This document shows, piece after piece, positions 1-7,553 of a stretch of DNA of 15,837 nucleotides; position 1 is the first letter of the stretch; each line of letters starts with the position of its first letter. The notes beneath the pieces were generated by a model, which saw only the letters and a list, made by a program, of their open reading frames with translations, was not told the DNA's origin and searched no databases. The DNA comes from DATLHO01 sp035539855 (GTDB lineage Bacteria; Bacteroidota; Ignavibacteria; OLB7), in contig DATLHO010000128.1 of the NCBI GenBank assembly GCA_035539855.1, positions 1-15,837 of the forward strand, given 5' to 3'. Both the position numbers and the translations under genes were made by a program.

Positions 1-1
1 T

Positions 2-3000
2 GCACAGCCGGCCTCCGTGCTGAAGGGGTTGTCGAAGGGTCAGGTCGTCGAGGGCTTTCGGGCTGAGGCCGTGTATCTCAATGATGTCGGCGATGCGATG
101 GGGGGACGGTTCGTGCATGAGAGCACGGGCTTTACGCTCGATCTGCTTCGGATGCAGTCGGTGCCCCAGGGGTTCGTGTGGGTCAACTCGTTTCCGACGT
201 CGGATATGGGCGAGCCTCATACGCAGGAGCACCTGCTGCTCGGCAAGGGGAACAAGGGCCGCACCGTCGCGGGTCTCGAGGACGCGATGCTCGTCGGCTC
301 CAGTGCGTTCACCGCACAGTGGCGCACCGTGTACCACTTCAACACCCAGGCGGGCGTCGATGCGTACTTCACGGTGCTCGAGCGGCAGCTCGACGCCCTG
401 TTGCACCCTGACTATACCGACGAGGAGATCCGTCGCGAGGTCGCCAACTTCGGCGTCGTCGAGCATGCCGACGGCACGCTCTCGCTCGAGGAGAAGGGGA
501 CGGTGTACAACGAGATGGTCAGCAGCTTCGAGCGCCCGTGGTCACGCATGTCGCGCGCGCTCGGCCACGCCGTCTACGGCGCGAACCATCCGCTGACCTA
601 CGTCTCGGGAGGACTGCCCGAGGCGATCAGACGGATGCAGCCGGAGGATATCCGACGCTTCCACGCCGCCACCCATCACCTCGCGAACATGGGGATGGTT
701 GCCTCGCTGCCACGGAAGGTCGGCGTCGAGGATGCGCTGCGTCGCTTCGGCGCGATGCTCGATCGCGTCGAGCCCGGAGGCGGTCGCTCGATGCGTTTCA
801 CCACGCTCGAGGATCTGCCGGCGCCGGCTTCGGCTCCGGCCGGATCGATCGTCATCGCGGAGTATCCCAACCGCAATGCGACGCAGCCCGGGGTCGTGCT
901 CATGAGCTGGCCGGCGGACCGCGCCTTCGACGTGACCGATCGAATGCTGCTGCGCCTGTTCCTGCAGAGCTTCGCGGGCGACGCGACCACCAATCTCTAC
1001 AAGCGCCTCGTCGACTCGCGCACGCGCAAGCTCGACGTCGGCGCGACTTCCGTGTTCGCGTGGGTCGACAGCGATCCGGGCAACCCGATCTCCATCGGTG
1101 TCGACGACGTCGAGCCGGCGCACCTGACCGAGGCCGGCCTCGCGCGCATCCGCGCCGAAGTGCGCAGCGAGCTCGAGCACGTCGTCTCGCTGCTCGACGA
1201 TTCGCCCGAGCTCAAGGAGCTCAATGCGCGCGTGCGTAGTCGCATCGTCGAGTCGCGGCGCTCGCTCGCGAAGTTCGTCAACACGCCGCCGCGCTTCGGC
1301 TATCGCGGCGTCGGCTCCGAGTGGATGGAGCATCTGCGCGATCTCGAGAAGGTCGATGGATTCGAGAAGACCGTGACGATGCGACCCGAGCTCGATCGCA
1401 TCGAGGCGATGCTCTCCAGCAATCGGAACATCTGGCCGGCTCTCCTCGCGAAGTGGGGACTGACCGGTCGCGATCCCTATGTCGCGGCGGCGCGGCCGAG
1501 TCCGGAGCTGCTCGAGCGCGAGGCGTCGGATCGTCGCGCGCGCGCCGACGAGGAGGTCGCGCGCCTGCGCAAGCGGTATGGAGCGGCGAGCGATCACGAC
1601 GCGATCGCCCGCTATCGGGCCGACTACGATGCGACCACCCGCGAGCTCGATTCCCTCGCGGCCGTATCGAAGACCGCGCGTCTCGTCGACTCCCCACCGA
1701 TGACCCTCGACGACGAGCTCGACTACACCGCGGGCACGCTCTCGAGCGGCGCACCGCTCGTCAGCGCACGGTTCGACGACATGACGAGCGCGACCGTCGG
1801 CATCGCACTGCGGCTCGACGCGATTCCGACTGAGGATCTCTTCCTGCTCTCACTCATGCCCGAGCTGCTGACGCAGACCGGAGTGCTGATCAACGGCAAG
1901 GGACTTCCCTTCGAGGAGATGAGCGAGCGGCTGCGTCGCGAGGTGCTCGGCGTCGGCGCGTACTTCTCGACGAGCGCCGCGACCGGCCGCGCCGAGCTCG
2001 TCATGACGGCCTCGGGCAACGACCTTGCGGAGGCCGACCGCGCGATCGAGTGGATGGGTATGATGCTGAGCGATCCGTACTGGGCCGAGAAGAACCTCGG
2101 ACGGCTTCGCGACGTCGTCGACCAGCGACTCGGGTCGCTGCGCAGCACGATGCAGTGGAGCGAGGAGGCGTGGGTCAACGATCCTGCGACCGCGTGGTGG
2201 CGCCAGGATCGTCCGCTGCTGCTCGCGACGGGATCGTTCCTGACGATGACGCACAACGCGCTGCGACTGAAGTGGATGCTCGCCGACCCCGGCAACGCCG
2301 CGTCCAAAGCCGCGCTGAGCACATGGCTCTCACAGCTCGCCGCGGCGACGCGCTCGGCTCCACGGCCTGCGATCGAGACGCTCCTGAAGTCGATCGAGGG
2401 TGATGGCTCGGCAGCGCCGATGCCGTCGCTGCTGTCTCTCGAGAAGGGCGCGCGGAAGCTGCCCGAGGGAGCGCATGCGATCGCTGCCGAGGTTGCCCAC
2501 GATCTCGGCCGCGCGCTCGACGGCATCCCCGACAACAGCCTGCACGACGACCTGCAGTACCTCATCGGCGAGATCTCGAAGAGTCTCATGATGGATCCCC
2601 TCGAAGCGATGCGTCGACTCGACGGCGTGCGCCGCGCGCTGCTTAAGAAGAGCGGGCTGCGCGCGTGGGTGGTCGGATCGAGTGCCGCCGAAGCCAGGCT
2701 GACGCCGAAGCTCGAGATGCTCGTCGGCACGTTCGCCGACGGACCGTTCGTGCCGGCGCGTCATCCTGCCGTGCGCGCGATCGCGCAGCGTGTACGCGAG
2801 CGCAGCGGGCTGTCGAAGGATCCTCTCTACGTCGGCCTGGTCAACCCGAGCACGAGCAGCGGAGTGTTCGTCAACTCGGCGCCGGCAACGAGCTATCGGG
2901 ACACCGACCGCGAGGCGCTGCTGGACTTCCTGGCATCGATGCTCTACAGCGGCGGCGCGGGCCACGGGATCTTCATGAAGACATGGGCGGCGGGTCTGGC

Positions 3001-3502
3001 CTACAGCAACGGCATCCGCGTCTCGCCGCGCTCCGGACGGATCGTCTATTACGCGGAGCGCGTACCGGTGCTGCCGCAGACGCTCGGCTTCGTCATCGAC
3101 GAGCTCCGTAAGGCGCGGCCCGACACGGCGCTGGTCGACTACGCGATCGGGCAGGCGTTCCAGGAATCGCGCGCGGCGGCGGCGTTCGAGTCGCGCACCG
3201 AATCGATGGCGGCCGATCTGGCCGACGGCCTGACACCCGACGTCGTCCGCGCGTTCCGCACGGCGATCCTCGCGCTGCGCGACGACCCGTCGCTGGCGCG
3301 CGAGCTCGTCGATCGCATGCCATCGGTGATCGGCCGCGTGCTCCCGGGCTACGGTCCGAAGCTCGCGACCGTCGACGGCGCCGTGCAGTTCGTCATCGGA
3401 CCGGAGGCGCAGATCGCGGCGCTCGAGGAGTACCTCCGAACCGTCGATGGCAAGCAGACGCAGATCGAGCGGATTTATCCGCGCGACTTCTGGATGCCGT
3501 GA
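2..3502 (+). CDS. M16 family zinc metallopeptidase (presequence-protease/insulinase-like), 5' end outside window
   Basis: Large peptidase of the M16 (pitrilysin/insulinase) family, closest in layout to the single-chain M16C presequence-protease type, which degrades peptides inside a closed two-half chamber. Numbering from the GTG at 17, the inverted zinc motif HTQEH is at residues 68-72 (two His ligands and the catalytic Glu), and the third ligand is probably Glu166 in YNEM. A charged linker rich in Arg, Glu and Ala (about 485-545) joins the halves; the second half has M16 fold features but no HxxEH, as usual. The frame is open to base 2 with no stop, so the GTG at 17 is probably internal. 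The residues AQPAS just before it could be the end of a signal peptide, which would make the enzyme exported; this is inference. At over 1160 residues it is longer than typical PreP proteins (about 1000). No partner gene is seen. Confidence 0.88.
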   Translation, partial: AQPASVLKGLSKGQVVEGFRAEAVYLNDVGDAMGGRFVHESTGFTLDLLRMQSVPQGFVWVNSFPTSDMGEPHTQEHLLLGKGNKGRTVAGLEDAMLVGSSAFTAQWRTVYHFNTQAGVDAYFTVLERQLDALLHPDYTDEEIRREVANFGVVEHADGTLSLEEKGTVYNEMVSSFERPWSRMSRALGHAVYGANHPLTYVSGGLPEAIRRMQPEDIRRFHAATHHLANMGMVASLPRKVGVEDALRRFGAMLDRVEPGGGRSMRFTTLEDLPAPASAPAGSIVIAEYPNRNATQPGVVLMSWPADRAFDVTDRMLLRLFLQSFAGDATTNLYKRLVDSRTRKLDVGATSVFAWVDSDPGNPISIGVDDVEPAHLTEAGLARIRAEVRSELEHVVSLLDDSPELKELNARVRSRIVESRRSLAKFVNTPPRFGYRGVGSEWMEHLRDLEKVDGFEKTVTMRPELDRIEAMLSSNRNIWPALLAKWGLTGRDPYVAAARPSPELLEREASDRRARADEEVARLRKRYGAASDHDAIARYRADYDATTRELDSLAAVSKTARLVDSPPMTLDDELDYTAGTLSSGAPLVSARFDDMTSATVGIALRLDAIPTEDLFLLSLMPELLTQTGVLINGKGLPFEEMSERLRREVLGVGAYFSTSAATGRAELVMTASGNDLAEADRAIEWMGMMLSDPYWAEKNLGRLRDVVDQRLGSLRSTMQWSEEAWVNDPATAWWRQDRPLLLATGSFLTMTHNALRLKWMLADPGNAASKAALSTWLSQLAAATRSAPRPAIETLLKSIEGDGSAAPMPSLLSLEKGARKLPEGAHAIAAEVAHDLGRALDGIPDNSLHDDLQYLIGEISKSLMMDPLEAMRRLDGVRRALLKKSGLRAWVVGSSAAEARLTPKLEMLVGTFADGPFVPARHPAVRAIAQRVRERSGLSKDPLYVGLVNPSTSSGVFVNSAPATSYRDTDREALLDFLASMLYSGGAGHGIFMKTWAAGLAYSNGIRVSPRSGRIVYYAERVPVLPQTLGFVIDELRKARPDTALVDYAIGQAFQESRAAAAFESRTESMAADLADGLTPDVVRAFRTAILALRDDPSLARELVDRMPSVIGRVLPGYGPKLATVDGAVQFVIGPEAQIAALEEYLRTVDGKQTQIERIYPRDFWMP

Positions 3503-3512
3503 CGGGGTAGTT

Positions 3513-3648
3513 GTATTGCCGGCGTCACGGCGGCGGCGCGTGGACCGCATTGCCGGCGTCGGTACGCCGTTGCGACCGTCGCATCGCAGGCGTCATGGCG
3601 GCGTTGCGACGCCCGCATCGCCGGCGTCATGGCGGCGTCGCGGGACCG
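3513..3648. repeat. Four 34-bp direct tandem repeats
   Basis: Four head-to-tail units lie at 3513-3546, 3547-3580, 3581-3614 and 3615-3648. Each begins with a variant of GCATTGCCGGCGTC (GTATTGCC, GCATTGCC, GCATCGCA, GCATCGCC) and has a GGCGGCG-rich middle and a GACC- or GCCC-like end. Units 3 and 4 are most alike. There is no spacer between units and 34 is not a multiple of three, so this is neither a CRISPR array nor coding. The array begins ten bases after the M16 stop codon. Confidence 0.8.
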
Positions 3649-3657
3649 TGACGCCGT

Positions 3658-3792
3658 GCCCATGGCGTTGCCATGGGCTGGAAAAGGTGTGCCCTACGGG
3701 TCCGCAATCGGCGCCGCCCGTGCGTGCATCGGACACCGTACCCTGTGGGCCCGGAGGGCACACCTTCTCCAGCCCGGGGCAACGCCCCGGGC
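3658..3792. repeat. Inverted pair of 43-bp REP-like elements, each with a hairpin
   Basis: Element A is at 3658-3700 on the plus strand and element B at 3750-3792 in reverse orientation, separated by 49 bp. They differ at only six of 43 positions. Each starts with a short hairpin, CCATGGC-GTT-GCCATGG in A and CCGGGGC-GTT-GCCCCGG in B read on its own strand, followed by the shared segment around GAAGGTGTGCCCT. Four of the six differences form two compensatory base-pair changes that keep the stem intact. The whole can also fold as one long cruciform. This architecture resembles paired REP/BIME-type repeats; no RAYT transposase gene is present in the window. Confidence 0.8.
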
Positions 3793-3818
3793 TTGGAATC
3801 GCCCCGCACCCGGCCCGC

Positions 3819-3951
3819 CAATCACGGACGGCAATGCCGGCACGCATCGGCAATGCGACCGCGCATCGGCACCACGACCGCGCATCGGCACCACGACCGC
3901 GTATCGGCAATGCCGGCGCGCATCGGCATTGCGGCTACACATCGGCACCGC
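3819..3951. repeat. About seven 19-bp tandem repeats
   Basis: Units at 3838, 3857, 3876, 3895, 3914 and 3933, each 19 bp, share the core GCATCGGCA with ends such as ATGC or CCAC; a degenerate unit precedes them at 3819-3837. Units at 3857-3875 and 3876-3894 are identical. The variation makes local hairpins: GCAATGCCG at 3907-3915 pairs perfectly with CGGCATTGC at 3924-3932 across an 8-base loop. The period is not a multiple of three, which argues against coding. The array ends about 75 bp before gcvT. Confidence 0.8.
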
Positions 3952-4026
3952 CGCCGCGCTCTCATTTGCCGGTCCCTCGATCGGGTGGTAAGTTCGGGTT
4001 TCCATTAACCTGCACCCGCGACACCC

Positions 4027-5142
4027 ATGGCAGAGACCGAAATCACCGACACCCTCAAGCGCACCGCCTTCTACGATATCCACGCGGCCCTCGGCGCCAA
4101 GATCGTTCCGTTCGCCGGCTATGAGATGCCCGTCTCGTACAAGGGGATCGTCGCCGAGCACACCGCCGTGCGCGAGCGCGTCGGACTCTTCGATGTCTCC
4201 CACATGGGCGAGGTCACCGTCCGCGGCGAAGGCGCGCTCGCGTTCGTCCAGAAGATCACCGTCAACGATGCCTCGGCGCTCGCCGAAGGCCAGGCGCAGT
4301 ACAGCGCGATGTGCCGCCCCGACGGCGGCATCGTCGACGACCTGCTGGTCTATCGCCGCGCCGCAAATGACTTCCTGCTGGTCATCAACGCCTCGACCGC
4401 GGCGAAGGACTTCGCGTGGATGGAGGAGAACCTCGGCGAGAACGTGACGCTCGAGAATCGCTCCGACGATTACTCGCTGCTCGCGGTGCAGGGCCCGCGC
4501 GCACTCGAGACCGTTCAGAAGCTCACCGACACGAAGCTCGACGCGATCGAGTACTACCACTTCGCCACCGGCACGATCGCCGGCGAGCAGGCGATCATCT
4601 CGCGCACCGGCTATACCGGCGAGGTCGGCTTCGAGCTCTACATCTCGAGCGACAAGGAGGTGAGCGAGCGCGTCTGGAACGCGATCATGGACGCGGGCTC
4701 CGAGTTCGGCATCGAGCCGGCCGGCCTCGGCTGTCGCGATACGCTGCGCCTGGAGATGGGCTACTGCCTCTACGGCAATGACATCGACGAGAGCACCAAT
4801 CCGATCGAAGCCGGACTCGGCTGGATCACGAAGCTCGACAAGGGAGAGTTCAATGGTCGCGACGTGCTCGCGCGTGTGAAGGAGGAGAAGCCGCGCCGCC
4901 GGCTGGTCGGATTCGAGATGGGCGATCGGGCAATCCCGCGCCAGCATTACCGCATCATGGCCGACGGCCGCGAGGTCGGCGAGGTCACCAGCGGCACGTC
5001 CTCGCCGTCGCTCGGCAAGGGCATCGGCATGGGCTACGTCGAGAGCGCATTCGCCAAGGCGGGCACGCCCATCGCGATCGTCATCCGCGACAAGGAGGTG
5101 CCAGCGACCGTCGTGAAGATGCCGTTCCTGAAGAAGGGATGA
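4027..5142 (+). CDS. gcvT: Glycine cleavage system T protein (aminomethyltransferase)
   Basis: GcvT takes the aminomethyl group from lipoylated H protein, releases ammonia and makes 5,10-methylenetetrahydrofolate; it acts in the cytoplasm. The 371-residue product is the family's usual size. Recognisable segments are FDVSHMGEV (55-63), GGIVDDLLVY (100-109, where an Asp of the DD pair is the conserved catalytic acid), AVQGPRA, RTGYTGEVGFELY, the folate-site region GLGCRDTLRLEMG, and the C-terminal barrel with TSGTSSPSLGKGIGMGYV. The ATG at 4027 fits the start of homologues, although no strong ribosome-binding site is visible. gcvH and gcvP are not beside it, so the system's genes are dispersed or lie beyond the window. 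Transcription probably ends at the hairpin at 5192-5230. Confidence 0.97.
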   Translation: MAETEITDTLKRTAFYDIHAALGAKIVPFAGYEMPVSYKGIVAEHTAVRERVGLFDVSHMGEVTVRGEGALAFVQKITVNDASALAEGQAQYSAMCRPDGGIVDDLLVYRRAANDFLLVINASTAAKDFAWMEENLGENVTLENRSDDYSLLAVQGPRALETVQKLTDTKLDAIEYYHFATGTIAGEQAIISRTGYTGEVGFELYISSDKEVSERVWNAIMDAGSEFGIEPAGLGCRDTLRLEMGYCLYGNDIDESTNPIEAGLGWITKLDKGEFNGRDVLARVKEEKPRRRLVGFEMGDRAIPRQHYRIMADGREVGEVTSGTSSPSLGKGIGMGYVESAFAKAGTPIAIVIRDKEVPATVVKMPFLKKG

Positions 5143-5191
5143 TTCCGGAGAAAGGGATGATCTGATCGCACAGGATCATCGAGCAACGACA

Positions 5192-5230
5192 ACGCGCCGT
5201 GGTGGACCGTTCGGGTCCTCCACGGCGCGT
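5192..5230. terminator. Hairpin between convergent gcvT and the 5306 membrane gene
   Basis: A 17-base arm, ACGCGCCGTGGTGGACC at 5192-5208, pairs with 5214-5230 across the loop GTTCG with a single mismatch. It lies between two convergent genes and has no T run on either side, so it is a candidate bidirectional, possibly factor-assisted, terminator or mRNA 3'-end stabiliser. Confidence 0.65.
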
Positions 5231-5305
5231 CTCGTTCCCGGACGTCCCGGGCTTCCGCAGTGGTGGTGACACTACATGGTCTGAATCGAAGTCCTCATCG
5301 CTCGC

Positions 5306-5581
5306 TCACGCCTCGCGGTTCTTCGCGATGATCGCCCACAGGATCATCAGGAACGCGACGAGCCTGAGCGCATACAGGTGCGTCACGTCCTCCGTGTTCC
5401 CGGTCGACATGCCGAGCAGCAGCCGCTGCGCTCCGAGGATCGCGAAGGCCGCCGCGAAGTACAGAAAGAGCCGGTCGGCCGTCCGCTTCCAGAAGCGGAG
5501 GAAGAAGAGTGCCACGACGAGATTGCCGGCCATGAGGAAGCCGGAGATGAGGTCGTTGATATCGTACTGCGTTGGATGCAT
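5306..5581 (-). CDS. Small three-helix membrane protein, DUF5985-like
   Basis: The product is a 91-residue hydrophobic protein with three predicted membrane helices at roughly 11-30, 36-57 and 68-87, joined by short charged loops (FWKRTADR and a GNTEDV turn) and ending in AKNREA. The pattern recalls the uncharacterised DUF5985 family, whose short three-helix members often occur in pairs; the family name is from memory and is moderately certain. It is the last gene of the minus-strand trio, 18 bases after the stop of the preceding membrane gene, with only a weak ribosome-binding site, which suggests coupled translation. No catalytic motif is visible. A role as partner of the neighbouring membrane protein is inference. 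Confidence 0.75.
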   Translation of the reverse strand: MHPTQYDINDLISGFLMAGNLVVALFFLRFWKRTADRLFLYFAAAFAILGAQRLLLGMSTGNTEDVTHLYALRLVAFLMILWAIIAKNREA

Positions 5582-5599
5582 GGCGAGGTCGTCGTTCGA

Positions 5600-5863
5600 T
5601 CAGGCTGATTCCCACACGAGTCCGTAAATCAGAAGCGAGATGCCGATGACCGCCGGCAGCGCGCGGATGATCGACAGGTCGACCTCGGGCATCAACCGCG
5701 TGTCGACGATCAGCAGCAGCGCGTTGAGCGCCAGGCCGATGAAGCACAGGCCGCTCCACAGCAGCAGCCGCAGGCGCGAGCGCGCGTAGCGGCGCAGCAG
5801 CAGCACTGCGCAGAGCGAGCTCGTCAGCGCACAGAGAATGTAGACGATCGTCGCCATGGTCAT
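5600..5863 (-). CDS. Small three-helix membrane protein, DUF5985-like, second of the pair
   Basis: The product has 87 residues with membrane helices at about 4-22, 31-53 and 64-84. Between helices 1 and 2 is a basic loop (RRYARSRLR), expected on the cytoplasmic side; between 2 and 3 is an acidic loop (DTRLMPEVD). The phrase LWSGLCFIGLALN is characteristic of short proteins annotated as DUF5985. The start is the first ATG at 5863, which overlaps the upstream regulator's stop in ATGA; an AGGAAGG sequence seven bases before it is a good ribosome-binding site. A second ATG six bases later (5857) is possible. Co-translation with the regulator gene is therefore likely. Function is unknown. Confidence 0.8.
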   Translation of the reverse strand: MTMATIVYILCALTSSLCAVLLLRRYARSRLRLLLWSGLCFIGLALNALLLIVDTRLMPEVDLSIIRALPAVIGISLLIYGLVWESA

Positions 5864-6252
5864 TCCTTGTCCTTCCTGAGTTTGAATGCGTCGGCGAAGC
5901 TCTGGATGCTGTCGTCGGGATTCGTCATGATCTCGTTGATCACCCGCAGTCGCATCATGCCGTAGACCTGCGCGAGATCGCGGACCGCTCGGTCGACGGC
6001 GTTCGAGCGCGGCGCATAGCGGTAGCGATCGGGATCGGAGCCGGTCTTCTCGATCAGCCCGCTCGTGTGCAGCTTCATCAGATGATCGGCCGCGGGCTGG
6101 GGCTGGATGTACAGCTCGGCGCTCGTGCGCTCGGCGGTCCAGTCCGACTCGCTCTCGCGCATCAGCAGCAGGAGCACTTCGAGCTGGCTGACCGATCGGA
6201 TGCATCGGGCCAGCAGGTCGCGGACGTGTGTCGGGATATCGGAGGAGCTCAC
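5860..6252 (-). CDS. Winged-helix transcriptional regulator
   Basis: The 130-residue protein has a helix-rich N-terminus, a winged helix-turn-helix at about residues 18-80 (the segment QPQPAADHLMKLHTSGLIEK looks like the recognition helix, with a RYRYAP wing strand) and a helical C-terminus that may dimerise. It resembles the MarR/ArsR-type wHTH fold in general terms, but I do not recognise a named family. The GTG at 6252 was chosen because the sequence from VSSSDIP on is protein-like, while the upstream extension to 6543 is Arg-rich and low in helical character. No clear Shine-Dalgarno sequence precedes it. It is the first gene of an operon with two small membrane proteins and probably controls them and itself; a candidate operator lies at 6278-6295. 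Confidence 0.75.
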   Translation of the reverse strand: MSSSDIPTHVRDLLARCIRSVSQLEVLLLLMRESESDWTAERTSAELYIQPQPAADHLMKLHTSGLIEKTGSDPDRYRYAPRSNAVDRAVRDLAQVYGMMRLRVINEIMTNPDDSIQSFADAFKLRKDKE

Positions 6253-6585
6253 CGCGTGTCGACGTTCCCGCTCGGGGACGCATGCATCGATGCGTTCCGT
6301 GGCGATGGCGCCGTGTTCGTGGATGATGTCGAAGTAAGCCGGGGATCTTCGTGAACGCGCGTCGAGCAATGAGCGGTTCGTTCGGCAGCGGAGTATGTCA
6401 CAAACATCGCGCCGGGGATCGCGGGCCAGGGTGCCGGTTCGCACTCTGTAATAACTTCGCGCCGGGCTTTCGGGATTGCAGGCACGGCCCCCCCTCGCGG
6501 GCGCGACCCGGCGTAGCTCCGGTTTCGTGCGACAGCGTACCATTCCACCGGGCGCGAGTCGCGCGGCGATGCTCTATCTTCCCAT
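6253..6585. other. Divergent intergenic region between the regulator operon and the YbbR-like gene
   Basis: This 333-base gap should hold the promoters for both directions. Apart from the palindrome at 6278-6295 I see only GC-rich sequence with one AT-richer island around TAATAA near 6450 and no convincing -35/-10 pair. Overlapping open frames here are Arg-rich and look like GC artefacts. Confidence 0.5.
6278..6295. promoter_or_regulatory. Palindrome upstream of the winged-helix regulator gene
   Basis: ACGCAT at 6278-6283 and ATGCGT at 6290-6295 form a perfect inverted repeat with a six-base spacer, about 25 bp before the regulator's GTG. The size and position suit a dimeric wHTH operator. 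If the gene starts upstream of 6252, the site would be coding instead. Confidence 0.35.
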
Positions 6586-7530
6586 GTGCCTCGTCCCCGA
6601 CGATATCGGCTGTGGCGTCTGGCGTCGGCGCTCTTCGTGGCGACGGCGCTCTGGGGCGTCGTCTCGCTCAACGGCACCTACAGCTGGACGCTGGGGGTGC
6701 CCGTGCGCGTCGAGCTGGCGCGTGGCGAGTCGCTCGTCGAGCCGATCCCCGAGGTGCTCGATCTGACCGTGCGCACCGACGGATGGTCGCTGATGAGCCT
6801 GTTGGTGGCGCGCCGCGTCGAGTGCGTGCTGCGCCCGCCCGGTCACGGCGGCGCCGAGCGCTCGTACTTGCTGACGCGCAACGAGCTGCTGCGGAACATC
6901 CAGACGACTGTCGGCCGCGAGCAGCTCGTGAGCATCGCACCGGACTCGATCCTTATGCGCCTCGGTCCGGTCGAGACGCGCCGCGTGCCGCTGCGCGCCG
7001 AGGCCACGATCGAGACGAAGCCGGGCTTCCAGGTGATCGGACCACTGCGCGTGATCCCCGACTCGGTGCTGCTCAGCGGCTCCTCGCGCGTGCTGCCGAT
7101 GATCGATGCGTGGGAGACCGAGCACGTGCGCCTGACCGATGTGTATCAGCCGATCAATCGTCGTGTCACCGTCAGCGACTCGATGCCCGGCGTGGTGCGT
7201 CCCGCGCTGCGAACCGTCCGACTGGTCGCCGACGTGCAGGAGATCGCCGAGCGATCCTTCCCGGACATCCCCGTGCTCAATCGCTCGACGATCCGCGACA
7301 CCAGCGTCCGCCTCGTGCTGCAGCCGCCGCGGATCACCGTGATGGTACGCGGAGGCGCGCGCGATCTCAGCCGGTTGTCGCCGACGGAGATCCGAGCCTA
7401 CGTCGAGATCCTCGAGGGCGTCGACACGATCGGTGTCGCGCAGCCGCGCGTCACGACGCCGCACGGCAGCCATTTCTCGGTCGTCGCGTATTCGCCGAAG
7501 CAGGTGAGATATCTGTGGCGGAGACAGTAG
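6586..7530 (+). CDS. YbbR-like domain protein, single-pass membrane anchor
   Basis: The 314-residue protein has a basic N-terminus, one membrane helix at about 11-28 (LASALFVATALWGVVSL) and then a beta-rich exported part with several YbbR-type repeats. The segments GVPVRVEL and VRTDGWSLMSLL follow the YbbR pattern of Bacteroidota and related phyla. In Firmicutes the YbbR protein CdaR regulates the diadenylate cyclase CdaA. Here no cdaA-like gene is adjacent, so a c-di-AMP role cannot be concluded. The GTG at 6586 is the first start in frame before the helix; the nearby ATGs at 6569 and 6584 are out of frame. The gene stands alone and is followed by the strong hairpin at 7554-7612. Confidence 0.75.
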   Translation: MPRPRRYRLWRLASALFVATALWGVVSLNGTYSWTLGVPVRVELARGESLVEPIPEVLDLTVRTDGWSLMSLLVARRVECVLRPPGHGGAERSYLLTRNELLRNIQTTVGREQLVSIAPDSILMRLGPVETRRVPLRAEATIETKPGFQVIGPLRVIPDSVLLSGSSRVLPMIDAWETEHVRLTDVYQPINRRVTVSDSMPGVVRPALRTVRLVADVQEIAERSFPDIPVLNRSTIRDTSVRLVLQPPRITVMVRGGARDLSRLSPTEIRAYVEILEGVDTIGVAQPRVTTPHGSHFSVVAYSPKQVRYLWRRQ

Positions 7531-7553
7531 CGGAACGATCGCAGGGTCTATCA

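Larger units (their letters stand above)
3503..4026. other. Repeat-rich intergenic region between the M16 peptidase gene and gcvT
   Basis: This 524-base stretch carries no credible gene. It consists almost wholly of repeats: 34-bp tandem units (3513-3648), an inverted pair of 43-bp hairpin elements (3658-3792) and 19-bp tandem units (3819-3951). The last 75 bases before gcvT are non-repetitive and should contain its promoter. A weak candidate is TTGCCG followed after 17 bases by TAAGTT, just before position 3990, but the match to consensus is poor. No clear Shine-Dalgarno sequence precedes the gcvT ATG, and I see no glycine-riboswitch-like architecture. Confidence 0.75.

Noticed and set aside
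542..3550. Several long minus-strand frames opposite the M16 gene
   Set aside because: They are Arg-rich, with no recognisable domains, and fully overlap a gene with intact catalytic motifs.
3513..3951. CRISPR array
   Set aside because: The 34-bp and 19-bp units abut without unique spacers, and no cas gene is present.
3952..4026. Glycine riboswitch before gcvT
   Set aside because: No conserved aptamer core or tandem paired-helix arrangement could be traced in the 75 non-repetitive bases.
3694..4947. Long minus-strand frame opposite gcvT and the repeat nest
   Set aside because: It is antisense to a clear gcvT, and its translation through the repeats is low-complexity; it is a GC codon-bias artefact.
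6253..6543. N-terminal extension of the winged-helix regulator
   Set aside because: The translated extension is Arg-rich and irregular; the protein-like region begins at the GTG at 6252.
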